Positions 32,991 to 43,056 of a stretch of 64,000 bases of DNA are shown here, one piece after another. Under the pieces are notes generated by a model. That model saw nothing but the letters and a program-made list of their open reading frames with translations, searched no databases and was not told where the DNA came from. The first letter of the stretch is position 1. Every line of letters begins with the position of its first letter. The DNA is from Caulobacter sp. FWC2 (GTDB taxonomy: Bacteria > Pseudomonadota > Alphaproteobacteria > Caulobacterales > Caulobacteraceae), in assembly GCF_002742625.1 (NCBI RefSeq), contig NZ_PEBF01000001.1:2046001-2110000 (forward strand), read 5' to 3'. The position numbers were made by a program, and so were the translations under genes.

Positions 32991-35113
32991 CGCAGCGCGT
33001 CCAGATAGCGTCGGCCGCGCGCGTCGGCGGCATCGCGGCGGTGGACGGCGGCTGGCGGGCGCTCCAGGGCGGTCCACAGCAAGGCGCGCAGCTTGCGGCG
33101 GCAGTCCTGGCACTGGGGCTCGTTACGGACCGTGTCGATCGCGGCCGACAGGGCCAGGGGATCGGCCAGGCGCTTCTTGTTGGCGTTCACCCAGCGGGCC
33201 AGGGCCTCGAGCGGGAGCGGCGCGTTGGGACGATCCCCCAGCGCGCGCCAGACGTCGACCGCCGGCGTATCGGCGCTATCGCGGGCCGTCGGCGGCAGCC
33301 GGCCCGGCACGATGCCCTCCCGCTTGCCGGTCAGGCGACGGGACAGGTCGACAGGCGGCAGCTTCGGCGGCGTGCGCGCCAGGAAAATACGTCCGGCCTG
33401 CTGGGCGGTCTTCAGCAGGTTCAGGGCCTTGTAGGCGTGGGGCAAGGCGTCCTTGGGCTTGCCCTGCCGCAGGGCGCGCTCGGAATCCCACATGGCGTCC
33501 AGCGCCTGGGCCAGGGTCGAGCGCGTGCCCGGGTCGAACAGCGTCGCGGCGTCGCCCGTGTCGTGGGCGTGGCCGTATTTGGCGACGACGTCGGTCATGT
33601 CGTTGAGATTGGCCCCGCCGCCATGGTCGTGGCCGTCATCGTCGTCGTGATGCGCCTCGGCCTTGGCTGGCGTGGCGGGGGCGTCGTCCGTCGGCAGGGC
33701 GGGCGCGTCATTGGTCGGCAGGTCCAGGCCGCCACCGCCGCTTTCGCCTTCGGCCTTCTCGCCCATGAACTGGCCGTAGCGCAGGCGCAGTTGGGCCTGG
33801 TCGGCGCCGAGGCTGTTCGAGCGGTCCAGGAAGGCGTCGGGGGTGAGCTTGCCGCGCTGGGCGATCAGGGCCTCGGCGTCGATGATGATCTGGCGCTGGC
33901 TGCGGAAATAGACGGGCATCACCTGCTTGGCCATGCCGTCCAGACCCTCGGCCAGGCCCATCGCGGTCGGCCAGCGCAGGATCACGCTGGGGCTCTCGAC
34001 GGTCTGGCGGCGCGGGCTGCGATTGTCGCTGACCACCAACTGCACGATCATGTCGCCACCGGGCGCCAGGCCCTCGCGCGCCAGGTCGAGGGCGGCGGTG
34101 AAGCGCTTGAGCCGCGCGGCGCCCTGGCCGACGAGAGGCTGGATCCGCTGTGTGGTGGTGATGTTTTCGCCTTCGCCCTTGGTGACGGTGATGCGCAGTT
34201 GGGCAGCGCCGTCGACGCCATAGTCGTCGCGGACCTCGAACACCGGCGCCCACCGGCTCTGGCCCGGCATGATCAGGGTCAGCGAACTATCCGGCGTCAC
34301 GACGCGGACGACCGGCGGGGCGTCCGGGATCAGTTCCAGCCGGTGCAGGCGCTGGCGGGCCAGGCCGGGGGCCTCAACGCGATAGAGCGCCGAGCGCTCG
34401 AACACCCGCCCGCCCAGCCAGCGTCCGCCGTCGCGGCGCAGCGGCAGGACGGCTTCGCCCGGGAAGCTCAGGCTGGCGGCGTCGGGATGCGGCCGGAAGT
34501 TCACGACCCACTCGATGCGCGAGCCCTCGGGCGCGCGGGCGTCCAGACCGCCTTGCTCGAAGGAGCGCTGGCCGGTGTAGGCCGGCGGGGTAATCCGCAG
34601 CTTGGCGCCGGTCACCGTGGGCGCGCCGGGCGCGGACGCGGTTTCCGCCTCTTGGGGGCCGAGCACGACGCCGGATGCGGGCGGCCAGAACAGGGCGGTG
34701 AGGATCACCAGCGCGCTGACGCCGGCGGTCCAGGGGATCCAGCGACTAGACCAGTCGGGACGCATATCGACCGCGGCCGCTTCGGCGAGGCGCGCCTCAA
34801 GGCGGGCGCGTTGCAATGCGGCCAGTCCGTCGACGGAGGGTTGGAACAGCAGGGCGCTGCTGTCCTCCAAGCCAGGCGCTTGGGCGTCGAGGGCAGCGAT
34901 GAGCCAGGCCTGGTCGAAGCGTTGGATGCGTCGGATGGCGATCCAGCCGATCACGAGGGCGCCGATCACGAGGGCGACTACCGCCCCCATGACCTCGAAC
35001 CCACGCAGAGTCAGCGCAGCGAGCGCCAGGACGACGGGCAGGCCGACGGCCAGCGTGTCGAGGACGCTCCGTTGCCGGGCCGCGCGCAGATGACGGGCGA
35101 GGGCGGCGATCAT
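32987..35113 (-). CDS. DUF4175-type membrane protein of the MoxR operon
   Basis: A 708-residue protein starting at ATG 35113, overlapping the BatA-like stop. Two transmembrane helices lie in the first 60 residues and one near residue 135, followed by a large periplasmic part with [11 protein letters not shown], typical of DUF4175 proteins, and long helical segments. Around residues 510-550 is a low-complexity, His/Asp-rich stretch ([16 protein letters not shown]) that could bind metal ions. A Cys pair, CQDC, occurs near the C-terminus. DUF4175 proteins are regular neighbours of MoxR/DUF58 genes. No enzymatic motif is visible. Confidence 0.82.
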   Translation of the reverse strand: MIAALARHLRAARQRSVLDTLAVGLPVVLALAALTLRGFEVMGAVVALVIGALVIGWIAIRRIQRFDQAWLIAALDAQAPGLEDSSALLFQPSVDGLAALQRARLEARLAEAAAVDMRPDWSSRWIPWTAGVSALVILTALFWPPASGVVLGPQEAETASAPGAPTVTGAKLRITPPAYTGQRSFEQGGLDARAPEGSRIEWVVNFRPHPDAASLSFPGEAVLPLRRDGGRWLGGRVFERSALYRVEAPGLARQRLHRLELIPDAPPVVRVVTPDSSLTLIMPGQSRWAPVFEVRDDYGVDGAAQLRITVTKGEGENITTTQRIQPLVGQGAARLKRFTAALDLAREGLAPGGDMIVQLVVSDNRSPRRQTVESPSVILRWPTAMGLAEGLDGMAKQVMPVYFRSQRQIIIDAEALIAQRGKLTPDAFLDRSNSLGADQAQLRLRYGQFMGEKAEGESGGGGLDLPTNDAPALPTDDAPATPAKAEAHHDDDDGHDHGGGANLNDMTDVVAKYGHAHDTGDAATLFDPGTRSTLAQALDAMWDSERALRQGKPKDALPHAYKALNLLKTAQQAGRIFLARTPPKLPPVDLSRRLTGKREGIVPGRLPPTARDSADTPAVDVWRALGDRPNAPLPLEALARWVNANKKRLADPLALSAAIDTVRNEPQCQDCRRKLRALLWTALERPPAAVHRRDAADARGRRYLDALR

Positions 35114-36267
35114 GCGGCCACCGGTCGGTCGCGCCGCGTCGCCAGCCAGCGCTCGGCGGCGACGATCAGGGCGATGAGCAGGGCCAGCCAAGGTCGCAGG
35201 CTGACGGGATTCGGGTTGTAAGCCATGCCGCCGGCCGCTGGGCGGACGCTCGGCGCATAGTCGGTCGCCGCGACTCGGCTCGGCGCGGGCGGCGGGGCCA
35301 GCAGCGTCCAGAGCTGCGCGGGGAAGTCCGGCTCGACCAGGACCGGCATGGCGCTGGGTTCGAGCGGCCGGGTCAGGCGCAGCACGCGGCCCTCGCCGAA
35401 GCGGCCGGCCGTGGCCAGCGGCGCGCCTTCGGCGTCGCGCCAGGCCGTAGGTTGTGCGCCTTCGACGGGCGAAGGGGCGTCGTGGCCCAGCAGGGCGACG
35501 CCGCCGGCCTCGATCCAGTCGAGCGTCGCCGCCGGCATGGGTGCGCCCGAGAGCCAGACAAGATAGCGCGCGGTGCGAGGGATCGGGCTGTCTGCGGCTG
35601 CGGCGTCGAAGGCGGGCGGCTTGCCGCCCTCGGCGTAGGCGGTCGCCGCCGCTCGGAAATAGCCGACGGCGCGTTCGTTGCCCGGGGCGTAGCGGACGGT
35701 CAGTGCGGGCGGTGTTGGTACGGTGACCGTCTTCGAGCGCGCGGGCGCCGCACCGATCCGCCAGTCGACCTTGCGCGAAAGATACAGCCGCTCAGCGTCG
35801 GCGCCGGTCAGTTCCGGCGGCGCAACGACCGTGATCGCCGTCTTGGCGGACGTCTCGGCGTCCAGTTGGCGCAAGAGGCTGGCGAAGTCCGCCGACGGCG
35901 CGGGCGCTGGCCGGTCGAGGCTCGGGAAGCCGGGGGCGAGCCACACCCGCCGCTCGCCATGATCCGGGACGGTCTTGGCGTCGACCGCTGGGGAGACGGC
36001 GATCACGGGGCGGCCATCGCCGGTCGGCCGCAGTACGGGTTCGGCCAGAGCCAGGACGACTGCGATCACCAAGGCGATCCGCACCACCAGCAGCAGCCTC
36101 TCGTCTAGGCGTAGCCGCTGGACGGGCTTGGGGTTCGGGTTCAGCCAGCGCAGGGCGGCGAAGTCGATAACTTGCGTCTCGGTGCGGCGGGCGATGTGGA
36201 TCGCCAGCGGGACCAGGACCGCGAGCAGGGCGCCGAGCGCGGCGGGGGCGAGCAGGGCGGGGATCAT
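35110..36267 (-). CDS. BatA-like membrane protein
   Basis: A 385-residue membrane protein starting at ATG 36267, four bases overlapping DUF58. The N-terminal region (LLAPAALGALLAVLVPLAIHI then IDFAALRWL with RLRLDERLLLVVRIALVIAVVLALAEPVL) is the BatA N-terminal signature: two membrane helices around an R-rich loop. The middle is a periplasmic domain with a von Willebrand-like or amidotransferase-like look but lacks the MIDAS motif DxSxS. A last helix near residue 360 anchors the C-terminus. In many relatives this protein continues into a DUF4159 domain; here DUF4159 is a separate gene (38188-38907). Confidence 0.82.
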   Translation of the reverse strand: MIPALLAPAALGALLAVLVPLAIHIARRTETQVIDFAALRWLNPNPKPVQRLRLDERLLLVVRIALVIAVVLALAEPVLRPTGDGRPVIAVSPAVDAKTVPDHGERRVWLAPGFPSLDRPAPAPSADFASLLRQLDAETSAKTAITVVAPPELTGADAERLYLSRKVDWRIGAAPARSKTVTVPTPPALTVRYAPGNERAVGYFRAAATAYAEGGKPPAFDAAAADSPIPRTARYLVWLSGAPMPAATLDWIEAGGVALLGHDAPSPVEGAQPTAWRDAEGAPLATAGRFGEGRVLRLTRPLEPSAMPVLVEPDFPAQLWTLLAPPPAPSRVAATDYAPSVRPAAGGMAYNPNPVSLRPWLALLIALIVAAERWLATRRDRPVAA

Positions 36268-37151
36268 CCGCGCGCTACCGGGCGGGACAGGTCCTGGATC
36301 GGCTGGTCCGGATCTCGGTCGCTGAAGTGCTCGACGAACCGCGCGCCACGGGCTTCCAGCCGGGCGCGCAGGGCGGCGCGGGCCTCGGCGAAGCGGGCCA
36401 GGAAGTCGGCGCGTAGAGCCCGGCCGTCGCCGGCGACCTTCGCGTCGCTTTCCGGGTCGCGGAACAGCAGGCTGCGGTCGAACGGGAAGTCGCGTTCGTC
36501 GCCGGTCAGCAGTTGAACGAACGACACGTCGCGACCGGACGCGGCCAGGCGTTCGGCGGCCGCCACGCAAGCGTCGTCGAAGCCGTCGGAAATGAAGATC
36601 ACGAGATCGCCGGGCGAAATCCGCTCGCCCAGCACCTTCAGGTCTCGCTCCCATTGCGGAGCACCCTCGGGCCGAAGGGGACCCAGCGCCAGGCGGATGC
36701 GGTCGCGGTGGCGGCTGTCGCTGGACGGCGGCAGGACGATCGCGCCCTCGGCCCTAGCCACGACCACCCCGAAGCGATCCCCCTGCTGGAGGGCGACTTC
36801 GATGATCGCGGCGGTCAGACGGCGGGCGGCGTCGAAGCGCGTCCAGCCGGGCTTGCCCAGATCGGCCTGGGCCATAGAGGCGCTGGCGTCCAGCACGACC
36901 CAGATCGCCACCGGGCTCTCACGCTCGGCGTCGCGGACGAAGAACTTGTCCGAGCGCGAATAGAGCTTCCAGTCGATGCGCCGCAGATCGTCGCCGCGCT
37001 CGTAGGCGCGGTACTGGGCGAACTCCATGGCCCCGCCGCGATTGCGGCTGGCATGGTGGCCTTCCCCGATCAGCACCGCGGCCGCTCGCGGCGTCAGCGA
37101 CAGACGTCGCAGACGACTACGCAGGTCCGGGGGCAGGTCGAACGGGGACAT
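36264..37151 (-). CDS. DUF58 protein (von Willebrand-type, MoxR partner)
   Basis: A 295-residue cytoplasmic protein. The DUF58 core is GEGHHASRNRGGAMEFAQYR with YERGDDLRRIDWKLYSRSDKFFVRDAE. A von Willebrand-type MIDAS follows as VLDASASMAQ (DxSxS), suggesting metal-mediated partner binding. Length is normal. It begins six bases after the MoxR stop and overlaps the BatA-like gene. DUF58 proteins work with MoxR AAA+ ATPases in assembling or activating envelope or metalloenzyme complexes; the client here is unknown. Confidence 0.9.
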   Translation of the reverse strand: MSPFDLPPDLRSRLRRLSLTPRAAAVLIGEGHHASRNRGGAMEFAQYRAYERGDDLRRIDWKLYSRSDKFFVRDAERESPVAIWVVLDASASMAQADLGKPGWTRFDAARRLTAAIIEVALQQGDRFGVVVARAEGAIVLPPSSDSRHRDRIRLALGPLRPEGAPQWERDLKVLGERISPGDLVIFISDGFDDACVAAAERLAASGRDVSFVQLLTGDERDFPFDRSLLFRDPESDAKVAGDGRALRADFLARFAEARAALRARLEARGARFVEHFSDRDPDQPIQDLSRPVARG

Positions 37152-37157
37152 CTTCTG

Positions 37158-38159
37158 TTAGTCGCGGGCCGGCGCGGGCAGGGCGGCCAGCAGGGCGGCG
37201 ACCACGTCGTCGGTCGACTTGCGTTCGGCCTCGGCGGCGAAGGACATCAGGATGCGGTGGCGCATGACCGGTGCGGCCAGGGCCTTCACGTCGTCGCGCG
37301 TGGCGGCCAGGCGTCCGTGCAGCAGGGCGCGGGCCTTGGCGGCCAGCACCAGGGCCTGGCCGGCGCGGGGGCCAGCGCCCCATCGGACATACTCCTGGAC
37401 GGTGGCGGGCGCGTCCGGGCCGGGACGGGTGGCGCGGATCAGCGACGTGATCCAGGTCAGCAGGCCGTCGCTGACGTGCACCTGGCGCACCCACTTCTGA
37501 AGTTCGACGATGTCTTCGCCCGTCATCACCGCCGCCGGGGCGGCGATGGCGCCGCCGGTGGTCAGGGTGAGAATGGCGCGCTCTTCTTCCGCCGTCGGAT
37601 AGCCGACGCGGATGTTGAGCAGGAAACGGTCAAGCTGGGCCTCGGGCAGGGGATAGGTTCCGGCCTGCTCCAGGGGGTTCTGGGTGGCCAGCACGAAGAA
37701 AGGTTCGGAGAGCCGGTGGGTGACGCCGGCGTAGCTGACCTGGTGTTCCTGCATGGCCTCCAGCAGCGCCGCCTGGGTCTTGGGGGGCGTGCGGTTCAGC
37801 TCGTCGGCCAGGAAAAGGTGGGTGAAGACGGGGCCGGGCTGGAAGCGGAAGTGACGGTGACCGGTGCCATGGTCTTCCTCCAGCACCTCGGTGCCAAGGA
37901 TGTCGCTGGGCATCAGGTCGGGGGTGAACTGCACGCGGCGGAAGTCCAGCGACAGCGCTTGGCCCAGGGTTCGGACCAGCAGGGTCTTGCCCAGGCCCGG
38001 AACGCCCTCGATCAGGCAGTGGCCGCCGGCCAGCAGGCCGATCAGTAACTGCTCCACGACCTCGTCCTGGCCGACGATGGCCTGGCCGATCGCCGCGCGC
38101 AGCTGGCCCAAGCGCTCGAGCTTGGCCGCGATATCGGCTTCGGTGGGGGTGACGCTCAT
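37158..38159 (-). CDS. MoxR-family AAA+ ATPase
   Basis: A 333-residue AAA+ ATPase of the MoxR group. Walker A is GVPGLGKTLLVRT, Walker B is LFLADELNRTPPKTQAALLEAM, and the sensor region is FFVLATQNPLEQAGTYPLPEAQLDRF. ATG 38159 follows GGAGTTCCG. MoxR ATPases act as chaperones in the maturation of multi-subunit enzymes and in stress tolerance, together with VWA-domain partners like the adjacent DUF58 protein. It lies in the middle of the TldD-to-DUF4175 operon. Confidence 0.95.
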   Translation of the reverse strand: MSVTPTEADIAAKLERLGQLRAAIGQAIVGQDEVVEQLLIGLLAGGHCLIEGVPGLGKTLLVRTLGQALSLDFRRVQFTPDLMPSDILGTEVLEEDHGTGHRHFRFQPGPVFTHLFLADELNRTPPKTQAALLEAMQEHQVSYAGVTHRLSEPFFVLATQNPLEQAGTYPLPEAQLDRFLLNIRVGYPTAEEERAILTLTTGGAIAAPAAVMTGEDIVELQKWVRQVHVSDGLLTWITSLIRATRPGPDAPATVQEYVRWGAGPRAGQALVLAAKARALLHGRLAATRDDVKALAAPVMRHRILMSFAAEAERKSTDDVVAALLAALPAPARD

Positions 38160-38187
38160 CGGAACTCCGGACAGGTCGTAGGGCGGA

Positions 38188-38907
38188 TCAGGCCGTTAGG
38201 GCGTATAGGACGATATTGACCGCGAACTTGGTGTTGTCCTCGGCCAGGAAGCGCTTGTTGCGCCAGTCGTAATCCCACTCGCAGCCGTAATCCTTGTTGC
38301 TGTAGAGCACCCCGAGGCGCCCATTGATCTCGATGCCCTTCAGGTAGTCATGGACGAGATCGTCGCCCCAGCCATTCAGCTCGAAGCTGGTGGCGGGCGG
38401 GCCGTCGAACTTGAAGAAGCTGCGATAGATCGGATGGTCGTTGGCCAGCTTCTTCAGGGCGTCGCCGCCGAACAGCTTGGCCATCTGGCGCTCGAACGAC
38501 TTGGCGAACAGGCCGTCGATGTCGTGGTTGCAGTCGTCCACAAGCACGAAGCCGCCGTTGCGGACATAGCGTTGGAAGTTGGCGGCCTCGGCGGGGCTGA
38601 ACTCGACCAGCTTGTGGCCGGCCAGGTAGCAGAACGGCGCGGTCAGCATGGCCGGGTCCGAGAGGCGCACGACGCGTTCCTCGGTGTCCACGCGCAGGTT
38701 GGTGTAGTCGACCAGCGAAGTCAGGATGTTGGACGGCATCCGCTGGTCGACGTCCCAGTCGCCGGAGTCGTAGCGCAGGCGCGTGAACCAGAAGTCGTAG
38801 GTCGGCGCGGCTTCAGCGGCGCGTGGTCGGCTGGCGAGCCAGCTCCCCATCGCGCCGCCCGCCAGCAGACGCAGGCACTCGGTACGCGTTACGCTTCTAC
38901 TCGGCAT
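38188..38907 (-). CDS. Stand-alone DUF4159 protein (exported)
   Basis: A 239-residue protein with an N-terminal export signal (RLLAGGAMGSWLASRPRAAEA). DUF4159 follows: FWFTRLRYDSGDWDVDQRMPSNI, VRLSDPAMLTAPFCYLAGH and FVLVDDCNHDIDGLF. The fold is amidotransferase-like, with Cys in VDDCNH, but no proven activity. In many alphaproteobacteria DUF4159 is the C-terminal domain of a BatA-like protein; this operon encodes the two as separate genes. It starts eight bases after the TldE-like stop. Confidence 0.85.
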   Translation of the reverse strand: MPSRSVTRTECLRLLAGGAMGSWLASRPRAAEAAPTYDFWFTRLRYDSGDWDVDQRMPSNILTSLVDYTNLRVDTEERVVRLSDPAMLTAPFCYLAGHKLVEFSPAEAANFQRYVRNGGFVLVDDCNHDIDGLFAKSFERQMAKLFGGDALKKLANDHPIYRSFFKFDGPPATSFELNGWGDDLVHDYLKGIEINGRLGVLYSNKDYGCEWDYDWRNKRFLAEDNTKFAVNIVLYALTA

Positions 38908-38914
38908 ATGAGCG

Positions 38915-40246
38915 TCAGACGGCGTCCGACAGCGAGGTGAAGGTGAAGTCCCGCAGGCGCATGGCGGGGACCATCATCTGCATGCGACCGCCCTCGCTGA
39001 CTCGGACCGGACGGCCCAGGTCATCGATGTTGTTCAGCATGATCACCGGCGACTCGTTGAAGCGGAAGTTCTTCACCGGGTGCTTCAGCTGGCCGTTCTC
39101 GATGTAGAAGGTGCCGTCGCGGGTCAGGCCGGTCAGCAGCACGGTCTGCGGGTCGACCATGCGGATGTACCAGGTGCGGGTCACCAGGATGCCGCGCTCG
39201 GTCTCGCGCACCAGATCGGCGGTGGATTTCGTGCCGCCCGACATGACGATATTGCCCGGACGGCCGGTGACCTTCTTGCCCTGCTTCTGGGCCCAGTAGG
39301 GGCTGTAGAGCAGGTTGGCGATCTTGCCGTTCTCGACCAGCGGCATGCGCTCGCGCGGACGGCCCTGTTCGTCCCACGGGTACACCGGCAGTTCCTTGTC
39401 CCACGGGTCGGCCATGAAGGTGACGCGCGGATCGAAGACCTGTTCACCCAGCTTGTTGCCGCCGCCCTTCTTGGACAGGAAGCTGCGGCCTTCGTCGGCC
39501 TGGCGGGCGTCGAAATAGTTGAACATGAACGAGATCAGGCCCGAGGCCGCGTTCGGCTCCAGGATCACCGTGTACTTGCCGGGTTCAAGCGCCTGGGCCT
39601 CGGCCGAGGCGCTGGCCTTGCGCATGGCGATCTCGATGTCGCTGGCCGCCTTGAAGCCGCTCGAGTCCTGCAGGTTGCGGGCGACCCAGCCCGAGCCGCG
39701 GCCATCGGCCGTGCGCACGGTGCAGGTGTAGTCCATCGCCGTGGCGCGCTGATAGCCGAACGCGCCCTTGCTGTTGGCGAAAGCCACGAAGCTCTGTTCA
39801 TCCTGCAGGAAGCCGGCGGCGACCAGCTTCTCGGCGCGGCACGGGGCGATCGAGGCGCGGGCCACCTCGGCCCGCTGATCGGGCGTGATCGCCGCGGTCG
39901 CCGGGCTGAAGGTGTCGCTGGGCTTGTAGGTGGTCGCCTCCACCGCCGTGACGAACTCGGGGTTCTCGGGCGCCAGCTTGGCCAACTCCTCGGCGCGCTT
40001 GACCACGCGGGCCAGGGCCGAGTCCGAGAATTCGTTGATCGTCGCCGTGCCGACGCGACGCCCGAAGGCGACGGTGACGGCGAGGTCGATGTTGCTGACG
40101 ACGCCACTGGTGGAGACGTTGTTCAGGGCGAAGCGGATATTGCCCTCGATCGAACCGGTCAGCTGCGCGGTGCACTCATCGGCCGTCGACAGCTTGATGA
40201 CTTTCGCGAGGATCGTCTTGGCCTCGGCTTCGGTCATGATGCTCAT
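38915..40246 (-). CDS. TldE/PmbA-family protein
   Basis: A 443-residue member of the TldD/PmbA (U62) family. It lacks the HExxxH metal motif, as TldE/PmbA subunits do. Recognisable segments are GFQ-less KYTVILEPNAASGLISFM, NKLGEQVFDPRVTFMADPWDKELP, and the C-terminal GNIVMSGG and VLLTGLTRDGTFYIENG. ATG 40246 follows GGGGAAG. TldE pairs with TldD to form a heterodimeric metalloprotease that trims unfolded peptides and some modified peptides (microcin B17) and antitoxin CcdA in Escherichia coli. It follows the TldD-like gene by 22 bases. Confidence 0.9.
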   Translation of the reverse strand: MSIMTEAEAKTILAKVIKLSTADECTAQLTGSIEGNIRFALNNVSTSGVVSNIDLAVTVAFGRRVGTATINEFSDSALARVVKRAEELAKLAPENPEFVTAVEATTYKPSDTFSPATAAITPDQRAEVARASIAPCRAEKLVAAGFLQDEQSFVAFANSKGAFGYQRATAMDYTCTVRTADGRGSGWVARNLQDSSGFKAASDIEIAMRKASASAEAQALEPGKYTVILEPNAASGLISFMFNYFDARQADEGRSFLSKKGGGNKLGEQVFDPRVTFMADPWDKELPVYPWDEQGRPRERMPLVENGKIANLLYSPYWAQKQGKKVTGRPGNIVMSGGTKSTADLVRETERGILVTRTWYIRMVDPQTVLLTGLTRDGTFYIENGQLKHPVKNFRFNESPVIMLNNIDDLGRPVRVSEGGRMQMMVPAMRLRDFTFTSLSDAV

Positions 40247-40268
40247 TGGATAATCTTCCCCGAACCGA

Positions 40269-41900
40269 TCAACCGAGCGAACGCGCGGTGTTGATGACGT
40301 TGATGCCGTTGAACCGCGTGGTCGACGAGCCGTGGCTCACGGCCGAGACTTGGCTGGGCTGGCCCTTGCCGTCGAAGAACGAGCCGAACAGGCGATAGTC
40401 GCGCTCGTCGCAGATCGCCGAGCAGGCGTTCCAGAACTCGGGCGTGCGCATCTGGTAGGCGACGTCTTCCAGCGGCTGGGTGATCTTGCCGTTCTTGATC
40501 TCGTAGAACAGCGTGCCGCCGAACTGGGCGTTGTAGCGCTGCTGGTCGATCGAGAACGACCCGCGGCCCAGGATGTAGATGCCATCCTCGACGCCCGCGA
40601 TCATGTCGTTCAGGCTGAGCGGCGTCTTGCCCGGCTGCAGCGAGACGTTGGGCATCCGCTGGAACTGCACGGTCGACCAGGAGTCGGCGTAGGAGCAGCC
40701 GTCGCTCTCGGTCTTGCCCAGGATGTGGGCCTGGTCGCGGGTCGTCTGGTAGTCGACCAGCTTGCCGTCCTGGATCAAAGGCCAGTTCTTGGTCTTGACG
40801 CCTTCGTCGTCGAAGCCCACGGCCCCGAGGCTGCCGGGCTGCAGCTTGTCGGCCACGATGTTGACGATGTCGCTGCCGTATTTGAAGTGCGCCGCGCGCT
40901 TGTCCAGCGTGGCGAAGCTGGTGCCGGCGTAGTTGGCCTCGTAGCCCAGCACGCGGTCCAGTTCGAGCGGGTGGCCCACGGACTCGTGGATGGTCAGGCC
41001 CAGGTGGTTGGGATCCAGGACCAGGTCGTAGCGGCCCGGCTTGACCGACTTGGCGGTTAGCTTCTCGCGCGCCTGCACGGCGGCGGCCTGGGCGTCCTCG
41101 ACCATGTCGTAGGACTTGCCATAGCTGATGATGCCGTTCGGCGAGAGGGTCTTATCCTTGGCCTGTGGGTCAAGGTACTCGTAGCCCATGCCCATCGGGG
41201 CCGAGAGGCCTTCGCGTGAGCGGAACTTGCCGGTGGTCTTGTCGACGGCCGTGACGGTGAACGGCGACCAGATGCGGTGAACGTCCTGGTCGATGTACGA
41301 GCCGTCGGTGCTGGCGAAGTACTTCTGCTCGTTGATCAGGAACAGGCTGGAATTGACGAAGTTGGCGCCCGCCTTGAGCGCCGCGCCATTGACCCGCATC
41401 AGCAGGTCGACCTTTTCCTGCAGCGAGACCTCCATGCCGTTGCGGCGCAGCGGCGTGGCCCACCTCACCTCGCCGACGCCCTTGGTCTGGGCCAGCTGCA
41501 CGGGGGCGGTCTGGTTCTTGGCGTTGGCCTTGGCGATGGCGACCGCCAGGCGGGCGGTGTCGGCAATCGCGTCGACCGACATGCTGTTGGTGGCCGCGAA
41601 GCCCCAGGCCCCACCGGCGATGACGCGAACGCCGACGCCGCTGGATTCAGTGTTGGTCACGCCCTGGACATTGGCTTCGCGCGTCTGGATGAACTGGCGC
41701 AGGTAGCGGCCCACGCGCACGTCGCAATAGCTGGCCCCGGCGGCCGTGGCGGCGCTCATGGCCGCGTCGGCCAGGCGCTTCTTGACAGCCACGTCGAGGG
41801 TCTCGAGCAGCTGTTCTGCGGCGATGGCGCGGCCGAAGCCGGGCAGCAGCACGCCGCCGGCGCCGATCCCGCAGGCGGCAAGGAACTGACGTCTATCCAA
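40269..41900 (-). CDS. TldD-family metalloprotease (exported form)
   Basis: A 543-residue TldD-family protein with the active-site HESVGHPLE (HExxxH type) and GSDIVNIVADKLQPGSLG. The start is a TTG at 41900 behind GGGGAGAAG; the frame extends to 42020, but the ribosome site supports TTG. Residues 1-28 (DRRQFLAACGIGAGGVLLPG) form a twin-arginine-type signal, unlike cytoplasmic Escherichia coli TldD, so this copy is probably periplasmic. It is the first gene of the eight-gene operon. That places a peptidase pair at the head of a MoxR/DUF58 chaperone-like set, possibly for processing an exported client. Confidence 0.88.
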   Translation of the reverse strand: MDRRQFLAACGIGAGGVLLPGFGRAIAAEQLLETLDVAVKKRLADAAMSAATAAGASYCDVRVGRYLRQFIQTREANVQGVTNTESSGVGVRVIAGGAWGFAATNSMSVDAIADTARLAVAIAKANAKNQTAPVQLAQTKGVGEVRWATPLRRNGMEVSLQEKVDLLMRVNGAALKAGANFVNSSLFLINEQKYFASTDGSYIDQDVHRIWSPFTVTAVDKTTGKFRSREGLSAPMGMGYEYLDPQAKDKTLSPNGIISYGKSYDMVEDAQAAAVQAREKLTAKSVKPGRYDLVLDPNHLGLTIHESVGHPLELDRVLGYEANYAGTSFATLDKRAAHFKYGSDIVNIVADKLQPGSLGAVGFDDEGVKTKNWPLIQDGKLVDYQTTRDQAHILGKTESDGCSYADSWSTVQFQRMPNVSLQPGKTPLSLNDMIAGVEDGIYILGRGSFSIDQQRYNAQFGGTLFYEIKNGKITQPLEDVAYQMRTPEFWNACSAICDERDYRLFGSFFDGKGQPSQVSAVSHGSSTTRFNGINVINTARSLG

Positions 41901-42158
41901 GTTTCTTCTCCCCAACGGCCCAACAACACAGGCTTTCGCGCTGGTCTCCGCTCCCGACGGAATCCAAGCGCACGAAGTTCTGTGCCGGCCATCGTCCGAG
42001 GTCAAATCTTTCCCGAACATCGGGTGCGGGTATGATCAGATTGCGCGCATCGGCGGCTAGGCCCTGTGCGGCGCGCCGAGCGAGGGTGTCGCGCGGGCCG
42101 GTAGTGTCCGTCCGGCGGCGGCGCCTGTAAGGTCGCTGACTTCGGAAAAGGGGGCGTC

Positions 42159-43055
42159 ATGGATCGCTGGCAGGCGATGAGAGTGTTCGTGAAGGTCGCC
42201 GAGACCAAGGGCTTCGCCGAGGCCGCGCGCCGTCTGCACATGAGCCCGCCGGCCGTGACCCGGGCGATCGCCACTCTGGAGGAGACAATCGGCGCCCGCC
42301 TGCTGGTCCGCACGACCCGCTCTGTGACCCTGACCGACGCCGGCGCGCGGTTCTTCGAGGACTGCTCGCGGATCCTGGCCGACCTCGCCGAGGCCGAAGC
42401 CAGCGCCGCGGGCAGTTTCGCCACGCCCACCGGCGCGCTGACCATCACGGCCTCGGTGATGTTCGGCCATCAGTACGTCCTGCCGATCATTTTGGACTAT
42501 CTGGCGGAGCATCCGCAGGTCAGCATCCGCACCCTGTTCGTCGATCGCATGGTCAACCTTGTCGACGAGGGCGTGGACCTGGCGGTGCGGATCGGCAACC
42601 TGCCGAATTCGGGGTTCAGCGCCTTGCGTGTCGGTGCGGTGCGTCGCGTAGTGTGCGGTTCGCCCGGCTATCTAGAGACGAACGGCGAGCCCGCGACGCC
42701 GGCGGACCTCGCCGACCACTCGGTGATCGCCGCGACCAGCGCCTGGGCCTCGACGGAATGGCGCTTCGGCCAGGACCAGAAGATCATCGTCCACGTCCAT
42801 CCACGCCTCTACTGCAACACCAACGACGCGGCGCTGCAGGGGGCGATCAAAGGGTTTGGCCTGACGCGTGTGCTGTCCTACCAGGCCGCGCCGTCACTGG
42901 CGTCCGGCGCGCTGCGGACGGTGCTCTCGGCCTATGAGGAGCACCCGCTGCCGGTTCACATCGTCCACCCCGAAGGCCGGCACGCGCCCGCCAAGGTCCG
43001 CACCTTCATAGACTTCGCGGCAGAACGGCTACGGGCGGATCGGCGGATCAACTAG
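42159..43055 (+). CDS. LysR-family transcriptional regulator
   Basis: A 298-residue LysR protein. The helix-turn-helix is near residues 16-40 (GFAEAARRLHMSPPAVTRAIATLEE), then the effector domain (ALTITASVMFGHQYVLPIILDYL, VNLVDEGVDLAVRIGNLPNSG). The latter pattern belongs to the large group that often controls oxidoreductase or transferase genes. ATG 42159 follows AAGGGGGCG. It is divergent from the TldD operon over 258 bases, and the glutathione transferase gene follows 394 bases later on the same strand, which could be a target. Confidence 0.92.
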   Translation: MDRWQAMRVFVKVAETKGFAEAARRLHMSPPAVTRAIATLEETIGARLLVRTTRSVTLTDAGARFFEDCSRILADLAEAEASAAGSFATPTGALTITASVMFGHQYVLPIILDYLAEHPQVSIRTLFVDRMVNLVDEGVDLAVRIGNLPNSGFSALRVGAVRRVVCGSPGYLETNGEPATPADLADHSVIAATSAWASTEWRFGQDQKIIVHVHPRLYCNTNDAALQGAIKGFGLTRVLSYQAAPSLASGALRTVLSAYEEHPLPVHIVHPEGRHAPAKVRTFIDFAAERLRADRRIN

Positions 43056-43056
43056 G

